Source of the DNA: Corylus avellana
Lineage: Eukaryota; Streptophyta; Magnoliopsida; Fagales; Betulaceae
NCBI RefSeq assembly: GCF_901000735.1
Contig: NC_081545.1
Location: 32,233,634-32,297,633 of the forward strand
Direction: 5' to 3'
DNA length: 64,000 nucleotides
The translations under genes and the position numbers were made by a program. The notes beneath the pieces are model-generated. The model saw only the letters and a list, made by a program, of their open reading frames with translations. It was not told the DNA's origin and made no database searches. Each line of letters begins with the position of its first letter. Position 1 is the stretch's first letter. Positions 50,277-59,850 of the stretch are shown here, one piece after another.

Positions 50277-51168
50277 ATGGAGTTATTATTATATATTTAG
50301 TCACACGCTCATTTTAGCTGAATGAGTAGAGTTAGTGTCTCCCAGTATTCAAGCAAATAAAAGAGTCTTCGTCGATAGTGGCTTTGGACTATTATCTTTG
50401 TGAGTATTATATATGTAGGAGACTCTGAGATGCTTTTACTTTGACTATGTGATGCAAAACAAGAATACTGGCATTTCATTTCGCGTGATATAAATTTTGT
50501 GAAATGCGTGCTTACTTTTGTATATTTTCAACAATTGACATCTCTTGTTTGCTCTTTTATTACTATTGTCAAGAATCAAGTCGTAGACTAATTGTAACCA
50601 CTTTTGTATATTTCCAACAATTGACATCTCTTGTTTGCTCTTTTATTACTATTGTCAAGATTCAAGTCTTGGACTAATTGTAACCCCCACCCCTCCCAAT
50701 ATCTTCAAGACATGAGACAAGCTCTAAGGGCTTCAACATCTAGTTTAAGGTCATTCTTGGTGTTGTATATTTAGCCAAGTTGAGAGGCTTGACTTGGTTA
50801 ATACAGGAAGGGTTGGAGTTGAGGGTTTTTAGGTAGGAGATTAGAGGGTTAAGTTGTGATGGATTATAGCCGCGGGTAAGTACTATACTAACTTGCGTGG
50901 GCTTTGGCTATGGATCTAATTCCAGATAAAAAAAAGTCCTAGGTGTTAGTTTCGGATAGTTGATTTAAGGATTATTAGTCTTTTTTTCTTATCCATCAAT
51001 GATCAACGAATAATGCTACAAGCCACATTTGTATAATACAATTATTCCACAACGTTGAGGCCGCAATCTCAGCCAACTATTCAATGAATTACTGCTTGTC
51101 ATAGAGCATGTAGCAACTATGCATCTTTACAATTGAAAGCCAAATTTTTGATATCCAAATGAGGCCGA

Positions 51169-51309
51169 TCAATCGGGCAAATGCTCCTGTATTGTCATCT
51201 TTAGCAAAGCAGGTGTTGCAGGCTGCTGAACTCCTTCACTTGGTGGATGAATCCAATTCTGATCAATAGGCAAAGTCACCGAGCTGTTATGCGTTGTGGC
51301 AGACGTCAT
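51169..51309 (-). CDS. Unrecognised small reading frame, 46 aa (also 59409-59549)
   Basis: I do not recognise this. A 46-codon frame runs from ATG 51309 to TGA 51169 on the minus strand. The peptide begins MTSATTHNSSVTLPIDQNW and ends in LKMTIQEHLPD; it is polar, with no signal peptide, membrane segment or Cys pattern. A TATAAATA box (51355-51362) stands 46 nt upstream and a purine-rich leader lies between. It is present unchanged in the second copy. It could be a real short gene, the end of a lost gene, or chance; the TATA box is the main argument for it. Confidence 0.25.
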   Translation of the reverse strand: MTSATTHNSSVTLPIDQNWIHPPSEGVQQPATPALLKMTIQEHLPD

Positions 51310-51354
51310 GGATGCTCAATCTCTTCCTCTCTTTACCGGCTTTGGCAAAAAAAG

Positions 51355-51362
51355 TATTTATA
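51355..51362 (-). promoter_or_regulatory. TATA-like box upstream of the 46-codon frame
   Basis: CCTATAAATA on the minus strand, 46 nt before ATG 51309 and about 25 nt from the end of the SINE. The copy lies at 59595-59602. Confidence 0.35.
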
Positions 51363-51384
51363 GGCATGGCTAATCTCTCATTGT

Positions 51385-51610
51385 TTTCTTTGATAAGAAA
51401 TCCCTCTAAGGTAGAATCACTTCGTGTACCCACTTTTATCGGGTAAACATCGGACTCGTGCAAAGCGTTCCCTCTACAAGAATCGAATAATACTTACATT
51501 TCGCCAGTGGACTGGCCCCAAAAAATTGCTTGCACCTGAGGAGATTTGAACCTTAGACCTAATTGGAATGTCACCAAGACCCTTACTGCTTGAGCCCAAC
51601 CCCTTGGGGG
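51385..51610 (-). mobile_element. tRNA-derived SINE (also about 59625-59850)
   Basis: On the minus strand the element starts GGGGTTGGGCTCAAGCAGTA (A-box region). GGTTCAAATCTCC (B box) follows about 50 nt later, then CAGGTGCAAGCAA and a tail ending TTATCAAAGAAAA. This is the structure of a common plant tRNA-derived SINE family. It is shared by both F-box blocks, so it predates their duplication. Confidence 0.7.
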
Positions 51611-53146
51611 TTTCAAATTCCTTGTTGGCCCTCAAATCACCCTTGCCAAATTTCTGCAGCCCAATCATAAATGATCTGTTATGCTCCCAACAAGCAAATC
51701 AGCTGCCAGAGCAATACATACAAACCGATACCAATATAATCTAGCACTTGTTGGTAGCAACTAGCATTGCCTTACATTTGAATCTGGCAACATCATACCC
51801 GGAAGAATGGCAACATCATAAAAAAGTCATAAGCATGTCATAGCAATATGACATTTCATATGAAACGTACCATGATCATAAAACCAAGTTTTGGGATCAA
51901 TGGTAAATTGATGGAATTCACTTGGGCAATCCCAAACACCTAATCTGCAATCTAAATTACGAAAGGGTTTAGACACACACAACACTTTTATATTCACCTG
52001 GATCGAGCATCAAGAATGTTGCAAGGCACCCACATAATAATTCGTCTGGTTGGCCAAAAAGGAAAAATGAAGAGCAGTTTCAGCAATTCCAACATAATAT
52101 TGAGGGTTTAGGGTCCCTATAAAATGGAACAGAAACATAATAAAGAGTCCCTTGAATATTTTCTAATAAGCAATTTACTCTCTCAGCAATTGAAGGAGTC
52201 CCTTTGAATATTTTGTCATAAGAAAAAACAGGAGGAAAGGAAATTGAAAGAGTCCAAGAAATGGTAGAAAATTTCTGATATTATACTATTACCCATTTGG
52301 CAGATAAAAAACAAAGAATTCCACTCGTAAGCTTAGTTGGGGTTGAATTTTACAATTACACCATCAAAATCAACAGAAAACCCAAGACCCAATTTTCAAC
52401 ACTATTTTCACTCTCCATTGTCCCAGCAACCAAACTAAGGATGAAAATGAATCATTTTATGTAACAAAGAGTTCAAAGAAAAAAGGGATAACAAATTGAA
52501 GTCACAAGGGATACTCTTAAAGAGAAAAGAAAATGCAAATTCTGTGTTTTTCTTTCATCTTCCTCCATTCACTCAACCATCTAAAGGTAGTAAAGAAGTT
52601 TTATTTCTTTGAAGGAAAAAACAAAATCTTTCTTAAAACCCTACTCTGTTCACAGTTTAATTCAATTCTCATCTGTAGATTTTGGCTAACCCCCTTCAAA
52701 TACCTTGGAATATCTAAAACGGTGAATATCCTCAAACTCTTACAGGAACCATATAGACAAAATCTTATTACAACTATCGAAATTGATAAATAATTGTTCA
52801 ACCTTCAAACGAATAACATGAGGGGGAATTACCAAGCAAAAGTTGCAACAATAAAAAGCAAGAGGAAATTATACGCTTAAAAGGTCAAAACACTCAAAAG
52901 ACTTTTACATCATTCATATTCGCTAATGTTTGTGTCGAAGCACTCAAAAGATAGCCAACATTATTAAATAAATATGCAGAAAAGGCTAGAAGCATATAAA
53001 ATGTAACAGAAAAACCCCTCATAATTCCAGAAACTTGGAATCCAAAAGCAATGTAACAAATATGTGATTTTGCAGGTAATGCACATATGAAATTGAATTG
53101 GTCCAGAATCTTGTTATGACTTGGCTTGTTGCTCAAGCACATTCCC

Positions 53147-54238
53147 CTATCCATTTAGGCGAACTAGGGACTCTGTGTAACTAACAAGTTGAGCGAATCT
53201 AGCCTCATATATTTGAAGATTCCTCGCTTCTTGTGTTCTCGGGTCATACAATACCAAACATTGATCTTCATCGGTTAGAACTACCAAACCATCCTCCCGA
53301 AGCTGTAGCAGATTCCAAAAAACTGGAATTTGTCGGATTGTTAATATTTTGGTCCAAGTCCTTTCAACACCACACTCATTCAACACCCATATCTCAATAC
53401 ATTCTTTCAACTCACTGTTACATGGTAAAATCATAGTTACAGAGTCATTGATAACAGCAATATCCTCACTACAACTTCCTTCAGATGGGGGAGGCAGTAC
53501 CTCTTGGAACACCTCGTTGCTCATATCAAAGGAAAGCAAGAGTTGGCGGCCCATGTAACCATCTTCACGAACCCGAGCCCACCAATAATAAACTCCATTT
53601 AGGTACGAGGGAAAACGAGGTAAATGAATAAAATAAGATGGGTTAGGGGATGAATCAAGCACCCTCCAAGAATTAGTACTAAGGTGGTATACCTGAACTT
53701 TGCAGTGCCGGAAACGGAAGTTCATAATCCTAACCACCTTGTAATCGTTAGTCTTTGGATCAAAACCGAAGCCAAGATTAGAAAAAAAGTATAAATCCGA
53801 TTGCCGGGGGAATGGGGGGAGCAACTTCGATTCTCTTGTCGCAGGATTCCATAACACCAAACGACCATAATCACAGTGCCCATCTCTATTCTTCCACAGA
53901 GTACCAGAAAAACAAAGTATGCCATTGCAGGGGCCGAATATTGATACCTTAGAAACCTCATCCAGAAACAATTGTGAGAGATCAACATTCCCAGACACCT
54001 CTAGGGTTTCGTTAGAGAGCGTGGAGAGACGTAGGTGTTCCAATCCACCCCCACGCCTAAGAATAGCCGCCCTTCTGTTGGGATTGTGAGAAGTGAGGTG
54101 CATGGTGATGAAACTAGGGTTAGTGATAAGAGCATACCAGGATTTGCTTATGCATTTGCAGCGCATCAATGATTTGACGGGAAGCCTTGATAGGATTTCC
54201 ATTGACAAATCTTCTGGGAGATCCCTTCCCCACAACAT
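53147..54238 (-). CDS. F-box protein with FBA-type interaction domain (copy 1)
   Basis: This is an intronless 363-aa F-box protein, predicted to be the substrate-binding subunit of an SCF ubiquitin ligase through SKP1/ASK. The F-box is at about residues 6-46 (LPEDLSMEILSRLPVKSL, then CKCISKSWYALI). An F-box-associated (FBA type 1) domain follows at about 95-330, with FGPCNGILCF, LWNPATRESK and FGFDPKTNDYKVVRI as its typical repeats. The substrate is unknown; CPR1/CPR30 in Arabidopsis is the best known relative by architecture. The start is ATG 54238; the open frame extends to 54280 without a further in-frame ATG. The coding sequence is identical to copy 2 at 61387-62478, while the upstream DNA differs from 54476 on. 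Confidence 0.92.
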   Translation of the reverse strand: MLWGRDLPEDLSMEILSRLPVKSLMRCKCISKSWYALITNPSFITMHLTSHNPNRRAAILRRGGGLEHLRLSTLSNETLEVSGNVDLSQLFLDEVSKVSIFGPCNGILCFSGTLWKNRDGHCDYGRLVLWNPATRESKLLPPFPRQSDLYFFSNLGFGFDPKTNDYKVVRIMNFRFRHCKVQVYHLSTNSWRVLDSSPNPSYFIHLPRFPSYLNGVYYWWARVREDGYMGRQLLLSFDMSNEVFQEVLPPPSEGSCSEDIAVINDSVTMILPCNSELKECIEIWVLNECGVERTWTKILTIRQIPVFWNLLQLREDGLVVLTDEDQCLVLYDPRTQEARNLQIYEARFAQLVSYTESLVRLNG

Positions 54239-54491
54239 CTTTCCCCTTTTCTTCTTCTCTTCACCCGTCGCCGGATACAAAGAAATGATGAGTCTGTTTA
54301 GATGTCGACCTAAATACCATTACCTTCGTAGCATTGACGGATTTTCCCAGGTTTTATGACGGAATAATGCTGAAATTTGTCCAAGCTTTACCGAAAATCT
54401 CGACGTTTCTAACTGAATTTTCTGTTATTTTCCCAAATTTAAATAATATTTTGTCTTTGCTTGTTTGTTTATTTTTTTGGTCGGAGTCCTA

Positions 54492-55345
54492 CGGGTGTAA
54501 ACGAGCCGAGCTTGAGCGGGCTTCCCTTGTTCAAGCTTGGCTCGTTTAAATTTTACTCGAGCTCAAGGGCGAGCCAAAAAAATCGAGCTCGAGCTAATAA
54601 TAAGTTGAGCCGAGAGCTGGCTCTTATATTTAATGTTTTTGTTTTAAAATTTTTTTTTAACTTCAAGTACTCTTAAACGGCTTAAGAAGTTAGTTTGCAT
54701 ATGAGTATTTGCTTAGTCTGGCTAGTCGAGTATGGAGCCTGAGTCAATACAGTAAGGCATTTGGTTTCAAAGAGAGAGGATATGCATCATTTTATAGATA
54801 AGCAAACTTGGAGATTGATGTTTTCTTAACAATGTGGGACAAGTTAACAGGTTGCATTCAGACTGCATTGGGACAACGCCCCCTACAAAAAAATATTTTT
54901 TTAACGTCTCTCTCTCAATCCCCCTCACCAGTCACAACGGATCTTCCACCTGAACTCTCATTTCCCACTCTCTCACTCACCAGACATGTAGTGATAGTGT
55001 TTGGGTCTGTTTGATTCATCAATAGTTTATGCCTTTTGCAATCTCCCTCAATAGTTTCTGCTTGATTCTTTTTCCTTTCGTTTGGATCTGCTCTAATTGA
55101 ATCGATGTTTTTTTAATGATTGCTCTCTCTCTCTCTTTCATCACGAAAGGTCTAGAATTTTTCATTCTCTAACGCTTAAATATAAATGCAATTTTAAGGT
55201 TTTAATAATTATGAGATTTATAATTAATTATCTATTACTTAGTTTATATATATACACTCGAGCTTATACGAGCTGTTTACGAGCTTAGCCGAGTCGAGCC
55301 GAGCTTGCTTCGTTTAATATTCGAGCCAAGATTTGTGTTCATGAA
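54492..55345. mobile_element. Probable non-autonomous element with CGAGCC subterminal repeats
   Basis: The left end GGGTGTAAACGAGCCGAGCTT and several GAGCTCGAGC/GGCTCG motifs recur in inverted order near 55255-55345 (ACGAGCTGTTTACGAGC, CGAGTCGAGCCGAGC). Such ends are common in plant hAT derivatives. The exact right end and target duplication were not found, and the middle is unrelated AT-rich DNA. Confidence 0.45.
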
Positions 55346-55934
55346 GTGCTTCATTTAATATTCGAGTCGGAAGACGGTACCGAAATGCATGAAGCCGAGC
55401 CCGAAGCCAGCCACAGACGCCATTTCACTTAATTGTACTCTACATGCATGTGTATTTTTTCCAGTGGCACGTGGTACAGGTAACGTGGAGTTACTGAACA
55501 GATGTTACTGCTGATTTGGCACGGTATGCTAAAAGTCCAAGGACAAACTTTATCACTTTCAAAATACCAAAGACTGATTGGATAAACATAAAATAGCATA
55601 TAAACCAATTCAGAATTTAACCATTTTTTTTTTATCATGGTTTGCTTCACGCTTCATATGGCATTATTCTTTGAGATTTACAATTACCAAATGACCAATT
55701 GGTGGATTATATATATGTATATTGCATGTCATCAGGAAAGTTCGATCTGCACATTGTGTGACGAATTGTCAAGAGGTGGGCATGCGTGTGCAGTTTACAT
55801 TGTTGGACCAATTAAAATTTTGTGAATAAAAAGAAACTTTATGACTATTTGTGGATTTTTTTTTTTTGGGGTCAACGCATCTTAAGGTTATAAAAACTTG
55901 TTAAATAAAATTAAAAAATTGTGATTTATATGCC

Positions 55935-55942
55935 TATAAATA
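55935..55942 (+). promoter_or_regulatory. TATA box of the CYP94-type gene
   Basis: CTATAAATA ends 66 nt before ATG 56008, giving a leader of about 35-45 nt. The sequence between is A-rich and free of upstream ATGs. Confidence 0.6.
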
Positions 55943-56007
55943 CCGACAAAATTGTCCATCCACAAAAACACCTATAATTAAAGACTTTAATTTCCAAAAT
56001 ATTAGCC

Positions 56008-57543
56008 ATGTTGTTCCTCTATCCCATACCCTATTTTTTTCTTCTCCTTCTTCCCTTACTTTCTATTTTCTTCCTTATCAAAGCTTCAACACCTAAAAAG
56101 CAATCATCTCCGCCACCCACCACCGCCATCGGCCTCCCAAGATCCTACCCTATAATAGGTTCATTCTTGGCCGCGGTTGCTAACCGCAAACGCCAACTCC
56201 AATGGATTTCGGACATCCTCCAAGTCTCACCCTCCGCCACCTACGTCCTCCACTCCATCATCGGCACTCGACATGTCTTCACCGCCAACCCCGCCATCGT
56301 CCGACACATACTCAAGACTCAATTCCCCAACTACGGCAAGGGAGATTATTTAACCGGAACCCTTAAAGACTTCCTGGGCCACAGCATCCTCAATGTGGAC
56401 GGTGAATCCTGGAAGTTTCAAAGACAACTCGCCAGCCATGAGTTCAACACCAAGTCTCTGCGCAAGTTCATCGAGATTGTCGTGGACACCGAGATCTCCG
56501 ACCGCCTCATCCCTATCCTCTCCGTAGCTGCGGCAACCGGAACTGTGCTAGACTTCCAGGACATTCTTCAAAGGTTTTCTTTCGATAATATATGCCAAAT
56601 AGCTTTCGGATTCGACGCCGCCTACTTGTTGCCCTCTCTTCCACAAACCAAGTTCGCTCAAGCTTTTGAAGAATGCGTCAAGATCAGCAGCGACAGGTTC
56701 GATGCAATAATCCCGGCCATGTGGAAAATTAAGAAGCTGTTGAATATTGGGTCGGAGAAGCGAATGAGAATCGCAGTCTCAGTAATTAAAGAATTCGCCG
56801 AGAACATAATAAGAAAAAAGAAGAAGGAGCTCAAAGAGAAGGCCTCTCTCGATTCCGTCGACCTGTTGTCAAGATTTTTGTGGTCCGGCCACTCGGATGA
56901 AAACTTTGTGACCGACATAGTCATAAGCTTCTTACTCGCTGGGCGTGACACTACCTCCTCGGCTTTGACATGGTATCTTTGGCTACTCTCCAAGAACCCA
57001 CACGTTGAATCCGAGGTTTTGAAGGAAATCAAAGAGAAATCTAAAGCGCCTGTCTATGAAGAAGTCAAAGACATGGTTTACACTCACGCTTCTCTTTGTG
57101 AAAGCATGCGGTTGTACCCGCCTGTCTCAGAGGACGCGAAGGAGGCTGTGAACGACGACGTTTTGCCGGACGGGACGGTGGTGAAGAAGGGGATGAGAGT
57201 GGCGTACGTACCATATGCGATGGGGAGATTGGAGACTTTGTGGGGGTCTGACTGGGCGGAGTTCAAGCCTGAGCGGTGGCTGGAGAAGGAGGAGGCGGAG
57301 AATAGGCAGTGGAGGTTCGTGGGGAGGGACGCGTACACGTACCCAGTGTTCCAGGCAGGGCCAAGGATTTGCTTGGGGAAGGAGATGGCGTTCTTGCAAA
57401 TGAAGAGGGTGGTTGCGGGGGTTCTCAGGCGGTTCAAGGTGGTTTCGGCGGTGGAGGAAGGCGTGGAGCCAGTGTTTGTTCCACAATTGACTTCCAAAAT
57501 GAAAGGTGGGTTTCCGGTGAGGATTGTAGAGAGGGATGCATGA
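56008..57543 (+). CDS. Cytochrome P450, CYP94 family
   Basis: This is an intronless 511-aa microsomal P450 of the CYP86 clan, best placed in CYP94. CYP94 enzymes hydroxylate fatty acids at the omega end; CYP94B/C members oxidise jasmonoyl-isoleucine and so switch off jasmonate signalling. Which of these applies here is not decided by the sequence. Residues 4-26 are a hydrophobic ER anchor followed by a Pro-rich hinge (SSPPPTTAIGLPRSYP). The family segment GESWKFQRQLASHEF, the oxygen-binding helix AGRDTTSS (311-318), the ExxR motif (365-368, ESMR), PERW (421-424) and the heme loop FQAGPRICLG with Cys455 as iron ligand are all present, so it should be active. Length matches the family (about 500-520). 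The first half is C-rich at third positions compared with its surroundings. Confidence 0.92.
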   Translation: MLFLYPIPYFFLLLLPLLSIFFLIKASTPKKQSSPPPTTAIGLPRSYPIIGSFLAAVANRKRQLQWISDILQVSPSATYVLHSIIGTRHVFTANPAIVRHILKTQFPNYGKGDYLTGTLKDFLGHSILNVDGESWKFQRQLASHEFNTKSLRKFIEIVVDTEISDRLIPILSVAAATGTVLDFQDILQRFSFDNICQIAFGFDAAYLLPSLPQTKFAQAFEECVKISSDRFDAIIPAMWKIKKLLNIGSEKRMRIAVSVIKEFAENIIRKKKKELKEKASLDSVDLLSRFLWSGHSDENFVTDIVISFLLAGRDTTSSALTWYLWLLSKNPHVESEVLKEIKEKSKAPVYEEVKDMVYTHASLCESMRLYPPVSEDAKEAVNDDVLPDGTVVKKGMRVAYVPYAMGRLETLWGSDWAEFKPERWLEKEEAENRQWRFVGRDAYTYPVFQAGPRICLGKEMAFLQMKRVVAGVLRRFKVVSAVEEGVEPVFVPQLTSKMKGGFPVRIVERDA

Positions 57544-57740
57544 GAATAATAGTGTTACGCAGATATGTGATGGAGAAGAAAAAATAAATAAGTCGGGTCT
57601 TATTAGTTAATTAGGTTATTTATATTTGGAAAAATATATAAAAAAGTCCTTTAAACTATCAGCTATTTGCAATATAGCCTCCCAATGTTCAAAAGGTACA
57701 AAAGTAGCCTCCCAAACTACCAAAATATATCAAAAAGGCC

Positions 57741-57774
<34 letters not shown>

Positions 57775-58611
57775 TTCCTATAATATCCCTATTCTTTTAA
57801 CAAATAAAATAATTGTAAAAATAAAAAAACCAAACAATTATTTAAAAATACAAAAAAACCAATGAGCGATATATATATATATATATATTGGAATAAATAA
57901 ATAATTTAGGCCAACTATAGCGAATACTCATGATGTATTAAAGTAAAATAAAAGGTACGGTTCTTGAGATATTCTAAAAATAATAATTTACTTCCTCTAG
58001 TCAAATTCTGTTAAAAATTTGTTTTTATTAGCCCATTGATTTTACTTTAATACAACATGAAGCAATTTGTAATTTAGACCAACTACGATGACTAATTATT
58101 TATTTATTTTAAAAAACTTTTTTTTTTAATTTATTCGCCCATTGGTTTTTTTCTTTTAAAAAAAAAAAAAAAAATTGTTTAGTTTATTTTTACAATTATT
58201 TTATTATTTTATGTGTTAAAAGAATAGGGGTATTATAGGAATATAAAAAAATAAGTGACATTTTTGATACATTTTGATAGTTTGGAGGGCTACTTTAGAA
58301 CCTTTTGAACATTGGAGGCCTATATTGCAAACAACCAGTAGCTTGGAAGGCTTTTTTATATTTTTTCCTTTATATTTAGATGAGTGTTTTATCTACATTT
58401 TAAGAGTTATTGTAATGGGCTTGGCCCAAAGTCATCTAATCTAATGTTAGTGGTATTTTATAATTAGATAATGGGTTTAGTCCAAGGTCAGTCAAATTAG
58501 GATTATGGTTCATTTTACCGTGTCTATTTAAATGCTCTTTGTACTCCTATGAAGATTAAATTATGATTAATGAAAAAAATGTTTTTATAAAGACATGATT
58601 ATTCTTTTTTT
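57544..58611. other. Spacer after the P450 gene with a large foldback element and LTR-like end
   Basis: It holds the P450 3' untranslated region, the foldback element 57628-58368, and from about 58400 a stretch (GGGCTTGGCCCAAAG, then TGTCTATTTAAATGCTCTTTG) that resembles the TATA-containing part of a retrotransposon LTR and runs into the gap. Confidence 0.5.
57628..58368. mobile_element. 741-bp foldback element with exact 9-bp target duplication
   Basis: Two arms of about 235 nt (57628-57865 and 58133-58368) are inverted copies of each other. They start GGAAAAATATATAAAAAAG and GGAAAAAATATAAAAAAG, and share phrases such as CCAATGTTCAAAAGGT and TATATTCCTATAATA. TTTATATTT flanks the element at 57619-57627 and 58369-58377. 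Long arms with a 9-bp target duplication fit a Mutator-like foldback. The centre holds (AT)n and a further partial inverted repeat (ATTTTACTTTAATACA). No transposase frame. Confidence 0.85.
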
Positions 58612-58711
58612 NNNNNNNNNNNNNNNNNNNNNNNNNNNNNNNNNNNNNNNNNNNNNNNNNNNNNNNNNNNNNNNNNNNNNNNNNNNNNNNNNNNNNNNNN
58701 NNNNNNNNNNN
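58612..58711. other. Assembly gap (100 N)
   Basis: A gap of unknown true size. Its right edge is exactly the first base of the second F-box block, so that block's left boundary is an assembly edge. Confidence 0.99.
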
Positions 58712-59408
58712 CATTTCATTTCGCGTGATATAAATTTTGTGAAATGCGTGCTTACTTTTGTATATTTTCAACAATTGACATCTCTTGTTTGCTCTTTTAT
58801 TACTATTGTCAAGAATCAAGTCGTAGACTAATTGTAACCACTTTTGTATATTTCCAACAATTGACATCTCTTGTTTGCTCTTTTATTACTATTGTCAAGA
58901 TTCAAGTCTTGGACTAATTGTAACCCCCACCCCTCCCAATATCTTCAAGACATGAGACAAGCTCTAAGGGCTTCAACATCTAGTTTAAGGTCATTCTTGG
59001 TGTTGTATATTTAGCCAAGTTGAGAGGCTTGACTTGGTTAATACAGGAAGGGTTGGAGTTGAGGGTTTTTAGGTAGGAGATTAGAGGGTTAAGTTGTGAT
59101 GGATTATAGCCGCGGGTAAGTACTATACTAACTTGCGTGGGCTTTGGCTATGGATCTAATTCCAGATAAAAAAAAGTCCTAGGTGTTAGTTTCGGATAGT
59201 TGATTTAAGGATTATTAGTCTTTTTTTCTTATCCATCAATGATCAACGAATAATGCTACAAGCCACATTTGTATAATACAATTATTCCACAACGTTGAGG
59301 CCGCAATCTCAGCCAACTATTCAATGAATTACTGCTTGTCATAGAGCATGTAGCAACTATGCATCTTTACAATTGAAAGCCAAATTTTTGATATCCAAAT
59401 GAGGCCGA

Positions 59409-59549
59409 TCAATCGGGCAAATGCTCCTGTATTGTCATCTTTAGCAAAGCAGGTGTTGCAGGCTGCTGAACTCCTTCACTTGGTGGATGAATCCAATTCT
59501 GATCAATAGGCAAAGTCACCGAGCTGTTATGCGTTGTGGCAGACGTCAT
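59409..59549 (-). CDS. Unrecognised small reading frame, 46 aa (second copy)
   Basis: Identical to 51169-51309 as far as read, with the same TATA box at 59595-59602. Because the whole block is duplicated, its conservation says nothing about selection. Confidence 0.25.
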   Translation of the reverse strand: MTSATTHNSSVTLPIDQNWIHPPSEGVQQPATPALLKMTIQEHLPD

Positions 59550-59624
59550 GGATGCTCAATCTCTTCCTCTCTTTACCGGCTTTGGCAAAAAAAGTATTTA
59601 TAGGCATGGCTAATCTCTCATTGT

Positions 59625-59850
59625 TTTCTTTGATAAGAAATCCCTCTAAGGTAGAATCACTTCGTGTACCCACTTTTATCGGGTAAACATCGGACTCGTG
59701 CAAAGCGTTCCCTCTACAAGAATCGAATAATACTTACATTTCGCCAGTGGACTGGCCCCAAAAAATTGCTTGCACCTGAGGAGATTTGAACCTTAGACCT
59801 AATTGGAATGTCACCAAGACCCTTACTGCTTGAGCCCAACCCCTTGGGGG
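59625..59850 (-). mobile_element. tRNA-derived SINE (second copy)
   Basis: Copy of the element at 51385-51610, at the same place in the repeated block. Confidence 0.7.

Larger units (their letters stand above)
50277..53146. other. Spacer between chorismate mutase and F-box gene copy 1
   Basis: This holds the chorismate mutase 3' untranslated region and, from 50472, the start of a block repeated at 58712. A tandem pair of about 75 nt occurs at about 50517-50677 (TTTTGTATATTTTCAACAAT units). A small minus-strand frame (51169-51309) and a SINE (51385-51610) lie inside. 51700-53146 shows no gene; its right part is probably the F-box 3' flank. Confidence 0.55.
50472..54475. repeat. 4.0-kb direct repeat, copy 1 (F-box block; matches 58712-62716)
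   Basis: It aligns to 58712 onward at offset 8240. Differences noticed: A/T at 54263/62503, T/C at 54315/62555 and a 1-nt indel near 54445, all upstream of the F-box start codon. The block starts 196 nt after the chorismate mutase stop. Beyond 54475 the two copies are unrelated. Confidence 0.92.
54239..56007. other. Spacer between F-box copy 1 and the P450 gene
   Basis: This holds the divergent promoters of the F-box and P450 genes. About 54492-55345 carries transposon-like subterminal CGAGC repeats. A TATA box for the P450 lies at 55935. No gene was seen. Confidence 0.55.

Noticed and set aside
50517..50677. CRISPR-like or regulatory tandem array
   Set aside because: Only two copies of a unit of about 75 nt, with no spacers; it is a simple local duplication in a plant spacer.
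54239..54280. Longer F-box N-terminus (14 more residues)
   Set aside because: The frame is open to 54280 but the codon there is TTG and no in-frame ATG exists upstream before a stop. The F-box domain starts right after ATG 54238.
57084..57497. Minus-strand frames over the P450 gene
   Set aside because: They mirror a C- and G-rich coding region whose plus strand has all P450 motifs.
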